Shown: positions 11,686 through 24,366, counted from the stretch's first letter. The stretch is DNA of 64,000 nucleotides from Prinia subflava (GCF_021018805.1 NC_086248.1:53325485-53389484), one strand, 5' to 3'. A program made the numbers and translations. The notes: a model not told the origin generated them from the letters alone.

Positions 11686-14600
11686 CTGGAAATACACGGA
11701 GTAAGGGGAAAAATAATCAGGAAATTTCCTTTGAAATCCACTGCAGTCCTCTGAGAAAGAGGGGAGTATGACAGCAGAAACTAATATAAAGGTGATGTAA
11801 TCATAACAGTTGACAGAAATTACTGCAAATTATATTTGCAAAGTTCTTGGTTTGAATCTATCCCCACTAATTAAACAGAAGGAGTTTTATGGAGTGATTT
11901 TAGCAGCTAACCCAGATACTGGCACCTTTTAAAATATATCCTTGTAAAATTTACCAAAAGAGTATTTGTGTGCAGAATATAAAAGAGGCTCAAGGACTAC
12001 AGCAAGACTCTTACGTATTCCACTAGACCAATTTACTCTGTATTAATCTTCCAAACCCTTCCTCAGCCTTCCCTCTAAAAAAATACCAAGACCCTCAAAC
12101 ACCAGACCTATAATGGAGCAAAAATCCTGTCAAGTCCCACAGCCTGCAAGATCTGGATGTCCTGCTTTTCTGTAAGCAACTATTAGAGCAAGACCTTCCC
12201 AAGAGAAATACTTGAGGAACTTAAAAATTAAGAACTGAAGATCATTCTTATATCCAAGTCTGTTTCCCATCACCTAATTCCATTAACACAGTTATCACAC
12301 CCCACCTTAAAACTAATTAGTCTGCCTAGCCCCTGACTGCTATGTGCTTTTCCCAGTCATCCCAGTAGCACTTTGAGTTGACCTCATTTGGGCACAGAAT
12401 CTGTGCAGTGCTCCAAAGAATGAAAACTGTGCAACATTATTATGTATTGAGCACCATACTTCCTTTATACAGGTAATACCTGTAAACTATTTCTGTGTAC
12501 CAGTATACCCATGGCTTATTCCTCTGCTATTTCTACTCTACAGTGTATGACTGTAGATCAGGAAATAACAAGAAAGTAATTATCATTTATTACACTTGAT
12601 CTGCATCTCTGCCTTAATTTATTTGCCTTAGAAAGGGGTCTACTGGAAAAAGTGGTTTACAAGTGACCTGAAAGAAACTGAGTAAAGCCTGAACTGGAAA
12701 CAGTTGATCTGGAAATAAAGTCATTTTAGAAACCAATCAGGACATGGAAAAAAATGCTTGTTATTTTGCAATTTAATAGAGTAGTCCTACCTTTGCCTCA
12801 ACCTAATTTTTATTGGGCCTGTCCATTCAGAAGATGCTCATTGGTAGATGCTCATTTTTTTGATAACTGGGAAAAGACCTTCTTTGGTTCTGAATCATAT
12901 TTGGCAGAAACAAGATACTTACAGAAGTGGCAGGCAGCTGTTGGAAAGTTTTTCTAAGGTGAACTCGGAACACAAGCACATTCACTGAGAGAGAATTTGG
13001 TGACAGCTATATTGTATGCTCTGTTCAGGGTATCCTACAGTTTACAGAATCAGCATTTTGAAAACCTTTGTTATTTACACATGATCAAGTAAATGCACAC
13101 TAAAAACCACACACAATTAGCTCCTAATGAAACAAGTGAACAGCCCTGTCAGGTGAACACTTATCTTGTCAGTACCATCCCACACTAAACTTGAAAATGC
13201 TTCTGTTGGTGCAGGATAGTCCTCATCCACAGGGAGGAGGAGTCTGCAGAGCAACCACACTATGGGATGTGAAGGAACATGCAGCAATACCAGGCAACTG
13301 TGAAGAGTCATCTATGCCAGTGGATTCATACCCATCCTGCCAAATGGCACCCACCAATACAACAGGATATCACAAGCTCAACACAAAGAAACTGGTAAGG
13401 CCTACACAAATCTTTGCATTATAAAATCATCCACACAAGAAATTGTAAAGGGATGATTTTTTAATATCTGTTGACAAACAAGGCATTAATCTGTCATGAT
13501 GAACTTTTCCAAAGTGTAAACCAGTAAAACTAATTACAAAACTTAATCAAGTCTAATTGAAGATTCATTACTTCATAAAAAACATTTCCTGACTGCTGCT
13601 ACACCCAAACACTCTCCATCTATGCACATTCTAATAGTCTGCAACACTTCAGCTTCCACTTTGCAGAGCTTTTAAAATTTTATTTAAAGAGTGAAAATGG
13701 GTTTCTAAAGCTCATTTCTCCTAATTGATTCTTTTTATATTCAGGCTCTCAAGAGAGAGAGACAGCCTTCCCTTTTCTCTAAACCTCAGTAGTCATTCCT
13801 CAGCATATATTAATGCAATAAAACTTTCCATCCAGCTACTAGTTTTTGCTCAGCAGAGAACAAACAAGAAATACATGGACAGTACAGCCCCTCCTTGTAA
13901 AGTATACCTTGAACAATCAGCTCCTAATTTTTAATGACTACAAGGTGTTCCAAATTCTCATATAAAAACAGACTAGCTGGAATTCTCTAGGAAGCACCAA
14001 TGACTGGCTTGAAAGCAAAGAGGAGGGGGAAAAAGAGGCTGTTCTGCTAACTTGACGACTTAAACTTCTTTCATGACTTTTATACACTACTGAATTTCTG
14101 ATGACAAGAAATATACTGAGCAAAACAGACTTAAGATATGGAAATTTTATTCCAATGAAAAAAGAGTCTGTAATTTTCAACTGCGTGGTTATATGCATTA
14201 ACAGTTCTTTAATATTATCACTATGGTGATAAAGAACAGCATCAAGTGTGGGATTAGAAAACAAATTGGACACCACTGCCTGCTGATCATGACTCATTAT
14301 TAATGACTCATGCAAGGTATAATCTTTGAATTATTTTCTTTACAACCATCTCCTACAGTACTGGTAAGTGCCCAACACTATTTTTTAATAAAAATAAGAT
14401 TATTTTAACAGTTTAGTCTGAGTGAGCTAAACCCTCAGGAAAGGCATAATAGGAAGAGCTGGAGCTCTCTCATTCTAAAGGGATTTTTGCTGATATCTGA
14501 CAAACAACATGCAAAATTTCAATCAGTATAGAGCACTCATAATCCACTGCATGGCTGAGATTGATTATTTCTGTATTTCACAAGAAAGCAGTGAAAGACA

Positions 14601-14825
14601 GATGTTGCAATAACACTTATGATATTGTAGGACCAGCCAAGAGATATTTACTAACACCAAAATCTTCAGATTTTCAGTTTAATATAATCACATATATTTA
14701 TACACACTTACAGGAATTGAGTCTTACTCTAATTTTAAGAAGGGAACATGCTATACCCATTAGCATCTGCAGCAAAGATAGTTTATGCACAGTTCCTACA
14801 ATGAAAAACAAAAACCCACCAAACC

Positions 14826-15567
14826 TGTCGGAGTCTAGAACATCCCTCTGGCCACCCTGGAGGGTTTGGAGACCAGACAGGGGAGTCTGGGATCTGTACA
14901 AGGGGGTCAACCAGCCTCACACAGAGCCCAGGAGGACACTACCTCTGATCCCTGGCCATGGGAGTGGATGCCCACATTGTATGAAGAATCACAAGCTGAG
15001 AGAATTCAAAATAAGTAGTATTTAGTTTATCATAGAATGTAAATGTAGAATCTAGGATTTTTAGTATATGGGGTTGAAGAGACAAGATGGAGGAATTGGG
15101 GAGTGGCCCCTGTGCTCCTTGTTTTTGCTCTCGTCCCCCATTTTCTGCTGAGTTGGATTTTAGAGCTTGGTTTAGAGTAGAACAGACATGTTAGCATAGG
15201 TAGTAGGTATTGGTACAATTTTGTAAATAAAAAGTACATTGTGGACAGTGGTTGGGTCAGGGGTACTGTACATAAGGTGTGGGGCTCTCTGATCCGCCCA
15301 GTCTGCCGCGTGTCCTGCTCTGCTGGGGATGCCTCCCAGAGCTGAGAAAGAACTAAGATAAGGTACCCTGCCAGGGAGCCCTGGCAGAGCTGAGAAAGGA
15401 CTGAGATAATGAAGAATAAACAACCTTGGAAATGTGCACTGGCGGACTCAGCTTGTCATCTCTACCTCTGGTGTGAAACACTTAGGGCAAAGAGAAGACA
15501 AAAAACCTTAGTACCTTGGGGAACAGCAACCCCAAGGAGAATCTCAGGAAAAGATAACCCTGAGACA
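14826..15567 (+). mobile_element. Solo LTR of an endogenous retrovirus, 742 bp
   Basis: The element begins TGTCGG and ends GAGACA, so the ends form the short TGTC/GACA inverted repeat of an LTR. It is bordered by AACC on both sides (14822-14825 and 15568-15571), a 4-bp target duplication typical of gamma-like (class I) elements. A polyadenylation signal AATAAA is at 15415-15420. A roughly 26-base direct repeat, CAGAGCTGAGAAAG followed by ACT.AGATAA, occurs at 15336-15361 and again from 15385 with two mismatches. No internal viral genes are present; it is what remains after recombination between two LTRs. It is antisense to ECHDC1. The boundaries rest on the duplication and end motifs, since a family consensus could not be checked. 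Confidence 0.72.
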
Positions 15568-18500
15568 AACCTGATAGTATAGGATAAGAATAAATGGTCA
15601 ATTAGCATCTTTCATATGTTTTAAGTGCTACAGCTTTATATATCACTGGTGACAACTAAGAGAGAAGCCAACAGTATGGATATCAATAGTTGTTCATTCC
15701 ACAGTTATTATACCTCTTACATAAAACAGCAGTTTAAATCCCATTTGGCACTCAAGTGATTTTGTAACACCCTTGCCTGTGGGGTAGCAGACTGTGGGTT
15801 CATATAAACACATCAAGTGCCAGCACTTCAGTACAAAGGACTGACACACATTATGCAAGAGCAGTACATGTATCTACATGCAGCCACTCACAATCTATGT
15901 ATTTTTGTGCATGCAGATTATCAGAGATATTATCAGATTATCAGAATATTATTATTATTATTCTGACAGCCTCTGATAACTCTGCCAAGGTAAAATTCAG
16001 ACCTCACAATGTTAATAAAACATAGTAATAATAGAGACACCAACATCAATACTCCCTACCTGAGTAGATTCTTTGGGAAACGTGTAAGTCTTGAACAAGG
16101 GTATCTGCCCTTGCCATTTACCACTGCTCTGTTGCAACCCAAATGTGTCTTGTAACACACGATGTATCAAACAGCAACCTCCAGCAATGCTGCCAGCTGC
16201 AATTGTCACTGAACATAAAGGTATTTGGCCAAAGAGGTAAGGGCTGCAACTTTCTAGATGAAAGGGTAGAAGAACTACGACAAACCAGAGAAGAACTAAA
16301 TCTTAGGAGCTTGTATGCTCAAACAAGAAATACTGCACTACATAGCAAGTTAGATCAGCAAGTTAAAACACATAAACAACAAAAACTCCAGTTCAGAAAT
16401 GGTGCCTGAATTATTGATACAAGTCAGGGAAAAAGAAAATGGGGAAAAAAGATGCAGGGATGTGTCTTCAATACATCAGAGAAATAAGCACACCTTTTCA
16501 CCTGGGACAGGATGTGACAGGTGTGATGTGCAGATATAGATACTGGAAAAAAAATTAGCTGAATTTCTGGGTATAGATTAAGGTATACTTAGATTAAGCA
16601 CAACAGAAATAAAAGGATTCAACAAACAAAATCCACAAAATAAATCTCAGGGAGGAGAAAATATTCAAATGGCATTTAAAAAGCCAATTAGAAAGGCACT
16701 TTTGTGACACTACCAAAGGCATCAAGGGCACTTGGTCAAGAAGAAGACAATGACTTGATAAAGACCTATGGCAGCTGCAATTTCAGCGACATGCACAGAA
16801 GTGCAAGAACAGGGAAGAAGAGTTAGAAGATGTGAACCGAGGATGATGATGACTCACAACTCAACCCTGTGTGAGTGGCTTGCCAGTCACTTCAGAAGGC
16901 ATCCACCTGTACTAGGGAGCAGTGACCGTGACTGGCAGATGCCTCACCTTGTTCCTGCAGTGGCAAATCAATGGAAGTGGTGGCCCAGTACTGAGGGTTG
17001 GCACAACTGACCCTAGAGCATGAAAGCAGATGAAAAGGCAGAGTGATGAAGAAACAAAGCATGAAAATAGATCATTTGTAGGGAGAAAAAAAAAACAACA
17101 GGGAAAGCTGAAAATTAGTGAAAAAAACCCCCAACAACCCTTGGATAGTGGGCTGGTGTGTGATTATTGGGAATAAAAAAAAGAAAATTAATTCTGATGC
17201 TGGACAAGGAGAAGAGATTCAAAAACAAAAGGCCAGCTTGGTCTCACTGAAGAAGAGTCACTAGACCCTGCCTTCAGACACAAGAAAGTTGTAGTAGGGA
17301 GGATGTATACAGGATTCCTCTGTTGCCAGCCGCTTGTCACCACCCCTCACCTGAGGGTTACAGAGCCCTCCACCTACCTCATCCACTTATCCATCTCTAC
17401 TTTCCTTCCATGATGCGTGGCTTAGGTTAACTTAAGCACCCTGTCCAACAGGTTCTCCCACTCTAATAATTACCAGATGAAGCAAGCTGAGGGCAGGCAT
17501 GTCTCCAGCTGGCTTTGTCACTGCCGAAAGCAAGCAGTGAGCAGATCATAAGCAGGCTAAGGGATCAGCAGAAGAAAACCTACTGACAAAACATAATATG
17601 CAAATACAGAAACTAAACAAACCAGGGAGCTGAGGAGATTCTGCCTCCCCAGCTAGGGGACTGACCCCTCATGCCTTTCTCAAACTGTCATGGTTTTTAA
17701 ATTTGCTGAGCCCTGTTCAAAATTTTAGTACATTGTCTCTGGCACCTCTACTATAAACAAATAAGATGGGATGAAAAGTTCCTCCAGTTCAGCAAGTTAC
17801 TTTAAAAGCCTTATGATTCCTCTAAAAACAGGCTTTAAAAGTAGCTGGTATTTTAAAGGACATTTTTTAGCCTCTATATTACTGTTGAGAGAACAAAATA
17901 TTTGGGCCTCCTACTTTCTAGATATCAGCACTGGAAACAAACTTTTTCCATCCAGAAACTGAGAGAACAAGAAGTGAGAACATGTCCAAATTAACTGACT
18001 GAAATGGCATTAAATAATATACATGGGAACTAAAAATTTACTGGGGGAAAGAAAAACCTTTTATCACTGTAAGAAAAATAAACCCTTGTCTGTAGTTTCA
18101 GTTTTAAGCTGGCTGACCATTTACACCTCATTTCTGCTTTTATCTCTGTTTTTTTTTTTTTTTTTCCTTGTTGTTTTCATTGTTTCTGAGCAGCCCAATT
18201 CTGGGCATAGCAAGCTATGGCTTTCCAAACTATTTGTTCTTTGTTTAGTTTTGTATTTTTTAAACATCCCTGTAGGCTAGAGTTTAGACGTGAATTGTCT
18301 TTCTGTCCCTAAACAATTCATTCTCTTTTAATCACATTTTAATTATTTTGAAGAATAGTAAACAAATCACAAAGAAACATACTGAAGTCCACAGTAAAAG
18401 GATGCAAAACAGCTGACAAAGGAAGCCTTTCTATAAATACAGATGATGCCACCTAAAAACATTTGATTTTGGTCCCCGGTGAGTAAAAGATTTTGAGTTT

Positions 18501-18835
18501 CATGGCAGAGGGCAAGAATCTGTTATCTTCTGCAAAAAGCACTCAAGCACTTTATTTTTTAATGCTTTGATCTGAAGCGGTTCTCTTCACACGTCATCAA
18601 AGGAGCTTTTCCAACAGTGACAGAAAACCCTTTTAAGTTCACTGCCCACTAGGTGTGTTTTACAGACCCTTTTACCTTAAGAAGAGCAGATGCACGACTT
18701 CACATGAATGGAAACAACCACAACCAACCCAACATTTGTCTTTCAGTCAACAAATCCTGAATCATAAAAGCATGAATTCAATTCTAGCTGTAACTGCAAA
18801 TACTGATACTTTCCCAATGGTTGCCTTGAAAAATG

Positions 18836-18876
18836 TAACTTTTGTAGTCAAGAAGTAGTCTTGACTACAAAAGTTA
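18836..18876. repeat. Perfect 18-bp inverted repeat, 5-nt loop
   Basis: TAACTTTTGTAGTCAAGA (18836-18853) is followed by the loop AGTAG and then its exact reverse complement (18859-18876). In RNA this would be a stable short hairpin. It lies in intron 1 about 760 bp from the exon 1 donor. Confidence 0.97.
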
Positions 18877-19267
18877 ACTCCACTTAACTCACTGTTCCTT
18901 ACTATTCTCTCCTTACCACCACCACCCATAAACGCTCCTGCCGACAGCAGCACCAAAAACCATGTACCGAGGTCTGAACTGGCCTCGCAGCCACGATTCT
19001 CCTGTCCCCCTGTCACAGCACTGGGAACTGGCAGTACCACACCAGGAGTGCCTGTCACCTGCTTCCTTGGCTCCACACACCGAATTTCGGGAAGCAATGG
19101 CAACCTTCCTGCACCGCATCACCCTGGGAAGAATGCGAAGACTCAAGGGACCGAGGGGTGGAAGCTACTTCATCCCCAGAAGACATTTCCTGCTGTTAAC
19201 CTGCGATGCCAAAATCTCAGCTAGAGTGCTGTTACATGTGGTCTGACCTAGAGAATCTTTTCTGACA

Positions 19268-19268
<1 letters not shown>

Positions 19269-19296
<28 letters not shown>
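19269..19296. repeat. 28-base T homopolymer
   Basis: An uninterrupted run of T on the plus strand directly borders the CpG island. On the gene strand it is a poly-A tract in intron 1. It may be the tail of an unrecognisable retroposon, or a length-variable site. Confidence 0.95.
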
Positions 19297-19301
<5 letters not shown>

Positions 19302-19319
19302 CTTATGTTAGCTCAACCT

Positions 19320-19830
19320 GAAGGCAGGGCTCAGTGCCGAGCAGGGCCGAGGTGGGCGGTGACCGGCTGCTCCCAAAGCGAGACTCGAGGTGTCAGGCTG
19401 AGCAGGAGCACCGCCGACCTCTCAGCACCCATGAGGCCGCCTCGCCTGTGCCGCGGGCGCCCCGAGGCCTCGCAGGGAGCGGGACGCCCCGCGCCTGCCC
19501 CTCCCCCGGCCGCTGCCGGCGCCCCGCGCCGCCTCGGCAGCCCCGTTCCCCCGCAGAGGGCCCTTCTCCCCCCAAGGGCCGCGGGCAGCCCGGGCAGCGG
19601 AGCCCCATGGCCGGGCACTGACCCGGGCCCGGCACTGACCTGAGCAGCGGAGGCGGGCGGTGCTGCGGGGAAAGGGCCCCGCCGGGAACCGCTGCCGCGG
19701 CCTCGGGGCCGGGCCCGCAGCCGCCTGCCCCGGCGCGGCGGTGTCGGGGCAGCCCCGAGCCGGCCCAAGGGGATTAAAAGCCTCTTGAGGCCCTGGGAGC
19801 TGGGGCTGCCTTAGGGCCGGCAGGAAAGGT
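19320..19830 (-). promoter_or_regulatory. ECHDC1: CpG island, ECHDC1 promoter
   Basis: The sequence changes abruptly from AT-rich to very GC-rich with dense CpG, GGGCGG-type GC boxes and no mobile element. The island covers the proposed noncoding first exon and sits 8 kb upstream of the start-codon exon, as expected for a housekeeping-type ECHDC1 promoter. A GGCTTTTAATCC motif on the minus strand (around 19773-19784) could act as a weak TATA element. Several open frames of 80-145 codons cross the island on both strands; they are by-products of GC-rich sequence lacking stop codons. A plus-strand transcript from the same island is possible but unsupported. Confidence 0.85.
19640..19745 (-). other. 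ECHDC1: ECHDC1 noncoding exon 1 (5' end estimated)
   Basis: The minus strand carries a near-consensus donor, GCTCAG|GTCAGT, at 19640/19639 in the middle of the CpG island. No ATG occurs on the minus strand between this donor and about 19830, so it is a purely untranslated exon. The transcription start is not visible in the sequence; 19745 is a guess placed about 30 bases from the TTTTAAT motif. A weaker GTCAGT site occurs slightly further into the intron. Confidence 0.6.
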
Positions 19831-22780
19831 CTGCGTACATCCATAGAGAGATGACCCCAAACACATAGAAGTCAGCCTGAATTGAGGCAGTTTTAAAGCA
19901 AACATTCTTGTCAGCTCCAAGGTTGCTAAATAGCACATTAGCAGGTCGTCATTATTATTGTTTTCTGCACCCATCGCCTCCATCTCTAAAAAGCAAACCC
20001 CGTGTTTCTATCCAAGTGAGGGTAATTAGAGATCCTCGTTTCTCCGCTGGCTCAGGACAGGGTCTCGCCTCAGGTGGCTCAGGTTAGGATAGGAATCGCT
20101 GCCGGGAGGATGCAGCCTGCAGCAGGCAGGAGAGATGATAGCTCCCTGTCCGCGTCGCCCCAAGGACAGACTTGGGCTCCCCATTTTCACATCCATCTCT
20201 GTGTCCATTTACCTGTCAGCCCAAGTGGGAGCTCTTTCCCGCTGTGCTGTTCGTGGCCGCTGTGCCTGTCCTGCTCCAGGTGCCGTTCACCTGCACCCGG
20301 CTCTTGCAGCTGGGCCAAAGTGCTGAGCAAGACGCAGACTACCCTGGCATCGAAATGTCATTGTGTAAACTTGAGGCTGGCATAGAATGGCACTGGCACA
20401 CACAGTCCTGCCCGCGGTGTCGCCAGCAGCCAGACCAAGGGAAAGCAATGGTTTCAATGAAGATCACTTAGTGCTTTGCATGTTGAAAGCAATATGCAAA
20501 TATGAGCCAGTCTTTCTTTCTGTGTCTTTGTTGAGACACATACGTAAGATGACTCAGTTTTAAGTATTTGCAGCGTGACTGAAAAATGTATCTGGAAATA
20601 CATCTTCTCCACCTTTATTAAAGCTCTTTTTCAATCCAACTGTCAATACAAATGTTCCAAAGTTGGCCTAGTTAATTAAAAATTATGATTGAATATGTAG
20701 GGGATTTCAATTAATCATTTATGTGGAAAAACAAAAGCTTTTCATGCTGAACAGATACTTTCAACTTTGTATTGTTCAGAAAATCGACGATGTGAAATGG
20801 TCTAGTTCCAGGCAGTGCTATCTTTATACAATAGAAGGATACATTTCCTTTTTACAACACTCTCTGCAACAAGCAGGCTTGCCTCTTATTTTTCCTTGGT
20901 GAACCTCTTGGGTTCACAAAGAATTTTTCCAGTCGGATTGAGCCCTGCAGTTATGTCTGGAAAACCTCAGGAAAGATATCTGTGAGTGAAGCTGCTCCCA
21001 CCAGGTGCTGCTCCAAGGGCTTGTCCTCTTTGGGAGCGGAGCGATGCCCAGGCACGTCTCCGCTCGGTGGGAAGCAGAGGAGGGCCACGGCGGCTGGAAG
21101 CTCGTGGTTTTCCAGGTAGCACATTGCCACCTAGCAGCGCTCGGTGGAAGCAGCACAAACCCGAGCGGCAGATCCGTAAACCGGTTTGCCTCATTTGATT
21201 GCCTTGCGTCATGCAGGACATGATAAAAAGACTAGGATGCACTCAGAGAGAAGAATGAGGACTGTAGGAAAACGAGCAGGTGAATGAGATCATCTTTGAA
21301 AACAGACATTAAAGCCCAGACGGGATGTAACTTTCAGTAGGATGGTGACTGGTCCCCTGGATGTTTCACTGTACAATAAAAGAGAAAAAGAGAAAAAAAT
21401 GTACAATCCTGCAAAGTCAATTATTCATATTCTTGCAAATAATTTCAGTGATTTCAATAACACTTTCTCCTTGCATTACTGAAGTAGTACTGACCTAGGA
21501 GACTCAGGTCACCACCTGACTTATGTAGAATGTGCCCATTCCCTGCCACTGACCCAGAAGCTGGTGACGATGTACTGGCTAAAAGAGCAATGCTTCTCTT
21601 TTGGTTTCAAGGCTGCCAGACTAAAATATTGAATTCCAATAGATACAGAGCTCCCGGGTGCTATTTTTACGAACTCCTTTCAGAGCAATGGAACAAATAG
21701 ACTACAGATCTGGGCTTAGATCTCAGGAATTATTGGATACTAACCAACACATAACCCCACAGTTAGTTCATAAACAGTCCCTTGCCTGTAATTTTTAGGA
21801 GGCAAATACCATCAGCTCTGTGTTGAAGTGTGGTAGGCTAAAGGATGGTGTAACATATACTCCAAAAACTAGACCCACAGAAAAATGTGGACATGTGTGT
21901 TCTATTCCTAAATATCTGAAATATTTCTAAAATTTAGATTTCTGGATCCAAAATCATGATATTCAGTTTCTCCTTATAGCCTCATCCTGAAGACTCCCAA
22001 ATCCCATTGGTGCCTGACAGCAGTGATTCATGGTAAGAGACAATTTATATCAGGTTAGCTAACAAGACTACCACCCCAGCTGTCTCTCCTGTCCTCACTG
22101 CAGATATCTGAAATACTCCAGAGCTGCTGCAGCTTTCTAAATGTAGCCCCACATGTAACTACGTTACATTTGGGTTGATTTTGTTAGGCAGGGGCTGGCT
22201 GGGAACAGGGCAGTCACCCTGAGTACCTCAGAACTGCAACCGTATCAGTACTTGTGTTTCAGCCCGTCCTCCACTTCATGCACCAAAGTTGCCAGTGTGT
22301 TATTTCTCACACAATATTTGGTCACTGGATATGTCTGCAAAGGGCTCAGCTTTTCCCAGGTACCCATCCTATCACAATGTGTTGATTTTATGTTCTCTGT
22401 CCATGTTGTTTAAGGATCTCCTCCTGCAGAGCTGACTCTGAGCTCCAGAAAGGCATGGCTGGAAGGTGAGGTAAAGAAACACCTGCCTTGGTAGCACAGC
22501 ATGGGACATGTCACCCATGTTCTCTTCTGCCAAAGCAAACCAGCTCATTTCTCTGGGGAAGGTGCTCTGATCAGGAGGCTGTGGTGTATCCCTGGGAAGC
22601 TGAGGGAAAGGAGCCCTGGCCCTCTTGCCAAAAGTTGTTTCTCTTGACATAGCATAATGAAATATTCATCAGGCCAGAGAGCAGGAGAGAGGTTCAGCAT
22701 GGCCACAGCTTGGTGCTTGCTCACACTCTCAGTGACCCAGCAAATACTGGGTATTTAAAAATGAACAGCTTCTTAAGTTA
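19831..22780. other. Upstream flank of ECHDC1, no gene seen
   Basis: The sequence just outside the CpG island stays moderately GC-rich to about 20430. It then becomes AT-rich, with a smaller CpG-containing block at 21026-21185. I find no exon with supported coding potential or splice structure. Confidence 0.7.
21026..21185. promoter_or_regulatory. Minor CpG-rich cluster
   Basis: About 15 CpG dinucleotides lie within 160 bases, flanked by CpG-poor DNA. It could be a secondary promoter or a distal regulatory element, or only a local GC-rich patch. No transcript signal is visible. Confidence 0.4.
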
Positions 22781-22788
22781 GTGTATGA

Positions 22789-22838
22789 CTCTACAGACTT
22801 GAAGGTCTTTTCCAGCCTAAACCATTCCATGTTTCCGT
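22789..22838 (+). mobile_element. CR1 LINE 3'-end fragment
   Basis: CTACAGACTTGAAGGTCTTT, then TCCAGCCTAAACCATTCCAT and a degenerate 8-base tail unit (TTTCCGTG), match the last bases of sense-strand CR1 (AAGGTCTTTTCCAACCTAAA, ATTCTATG tail). It is strongly 5'-truncated, as most CR1 copies are. Confidence 0.7.
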
Positions 22839-24285
22839 GCCATATAAAGCAACTTGAACTGGACTTGGCCTCAGTCCAGTCAAAAGGGCATGAGGTCCCT
22901 GCCACATGCTCTCACCTTTCACTTCACCAACACTGTCATTTGATTAGACACTACTTTTCTGACAGAAAATATGCAGAGTACAAAAACTTGCTTGTGTGTG
23001 GTGTACTGTCCTACACAAGAAAAGGTCTGATTTCACAAGACAAAATGCCAACCCACTTCCACTGGGAGGTGGTGGTCTCATACTTCCTTCTTCCTGGGAG
23101 TGAGTGCCAAGGGTGAGCCAGCTGAGCTCACTGAACTGTCAGGAAACTGTTTTAGCACAGCAACTAAGTTTCTCTTTTGATTCCAGAGCTAAGGAACTGA
23201 ACCAGCTTTGCTGCTGGTGGAGCCTGCAGGGCTCAAGGCAGGGGAAAGAAGTGGAGGAAACTGGAGGAGGAAGACCATCCTGATTTAGCAGCACTGCCTT
23301 ATCAAATGGGCTCAGTTGTATTATTAGTTCTGACCCTCCCAATGGCACTTGGGGCTTTGGCAGTTTGTGGAGAGGAAGTGGGTTAGAAATACATGGCCCA
23401 GAGCAAAGCTGAGAGGTGCATGAGTTAGTCCCCCTCTTTTGAAGGGGCAGCCAGCCACTGGGATGGACTAATTGGAAAAGTGGAAAACTCCACCCTAAAT
23501 CTCTTTGAAGATCTGGTTTTCCTTCATTTCCTTAGGTCTCTGTTGCTACTCCGTTCTATAAAACTTTCAGGGAAAAAAAAAAAAAAGCATCTCTTTGTCC
23601 AAGAGCATTTGAATCACATCAAAGTAGGCCAGGTGATAATTGCACACCACATTGTAGTGCTGCTTAAATGTCAGATGTTAATTAAAGCCTTTCCTGAAAA
23701 TAGGGCATTAATTAGGGCAAATGTAGCCATTCTTTATGGATACTAACCAGTGAGTAAAAGCATTATTTCAATACTGGTATTGAAGCTGTTAATTTTTATT
23801 TGTCCGAGGTATGTTTGTTATTGAAAGAAAAACAACTGAAAAAAATTATAACTCCTTGAACTTATTGTTCTTTCTTTTAAGAACAGTTTTAAATAAATAT
23901 TTTTGGCACAAGAATATTCACGCACACACAGACTGCAATAGGAACGTTTCAGTATTAGGTCCAGATGTCTCTAGCAGTTGTATAACCTTGGTAGGAATGC
24001 TTAAATGCTGTGGATATTAAATACAGCTCTGACCTGCAAAAACAGCCTGTTGTAGCACTTCACTTTCTGTTCTTAAGAAAATGGCACCATCTGCACGAAT
24101 AATGGTATACCAAAATGTTTCCTAAGTCAGGGCCAAAAAGTAAGGCCCTGTGTTTCCTTTGAAACTTTTCTAACAACTGTGAATTATTGGGGAGAATCAT
24201 AATATTGATAAAGGATATAACTGTTCAAGGTTTAAGATATATATCCAAGTTTCGCAGCTTAACCATCTTGCTGTTTGTCTCTTTG

Positions 24286-24366
24286 GCCTTGATTCAGCAA
24301 AGCAATTAAGCCCCTAAATAGCACCATTGATTTCAATGACACATAAGCAGTTGGTTGAATCAGGTC
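24286..24366. repeat. Ancient palindromic repeat fossil
   Basis: The segment starts CCTTGATTCAGCAAAG, has the central near-palindrome CCATTGATTTCAATG, and ends GTTGAATCAGG, the inverse of its start. This layout matches an old palindromic DNA repeat widespread in reptiles and birds (CATTGACTTCAATGGG core). The copy is degraded, and the assignment is from memory of the motif. Confidence 0.5.

Larger units (their letters stand above)
11686..19639 (-). other. ECHDC1: ECHDC1 intron 1
   Basis: This 8-kb intron lies between the noncoding first exon and the start-codon exon. It contains a solo LTR in antisense orientation (14826-15567), short ATT repeats near 15945-15961, a T run at about 18150-18166, a perfect 18-bp inverted repeat (18836-18876) and a 28-base T run next to the CpG island (19269-19296). 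I see no additional exon that I can support, although alternative 5' exons cannot be excluded. Confidence 0.7.
1..19785 (-). other. ECHDC1: ECHDC1 gene span, 3' part cut by window edge
   Basis: This is the whole visible extent of one minus-strand gene: CpG-island first exon, three coding exons and four introns, the last of which is still open at position 1. Joining the coding exons 11683-11470, 6656-6514 and 1698-1646 gives 410 bases in one open frame that matches the N-terminal half of vertebrate ethylmalonyl-CoA decarboxylase. The family is about 300 residues long, so about 165 residues are missing on the left. ECHDC1 is a cytosolic proofreading enzyme: it removes ethylmalonyl-CoA (and some methylmalonyl-CoA) made by side activity of acetyl-CoA carboxylase. 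The right boundary is an estimate, about 30 bases downstream of a TTTTAAT motif. The human order, with ECHDC1 transcribed toward RNF146, suggests RNF146 lies to the left; this is inference. Confidence 0.9.

Noticed and set aside
19331..19844. Long open frames of 80-145 codons on both strands in the CpG island
   Set aside because: GC-rich sequence lacks stop codons. The translations are Arg/Gly/Ala/Pro-rich, overlap in several frames and carry no domain.
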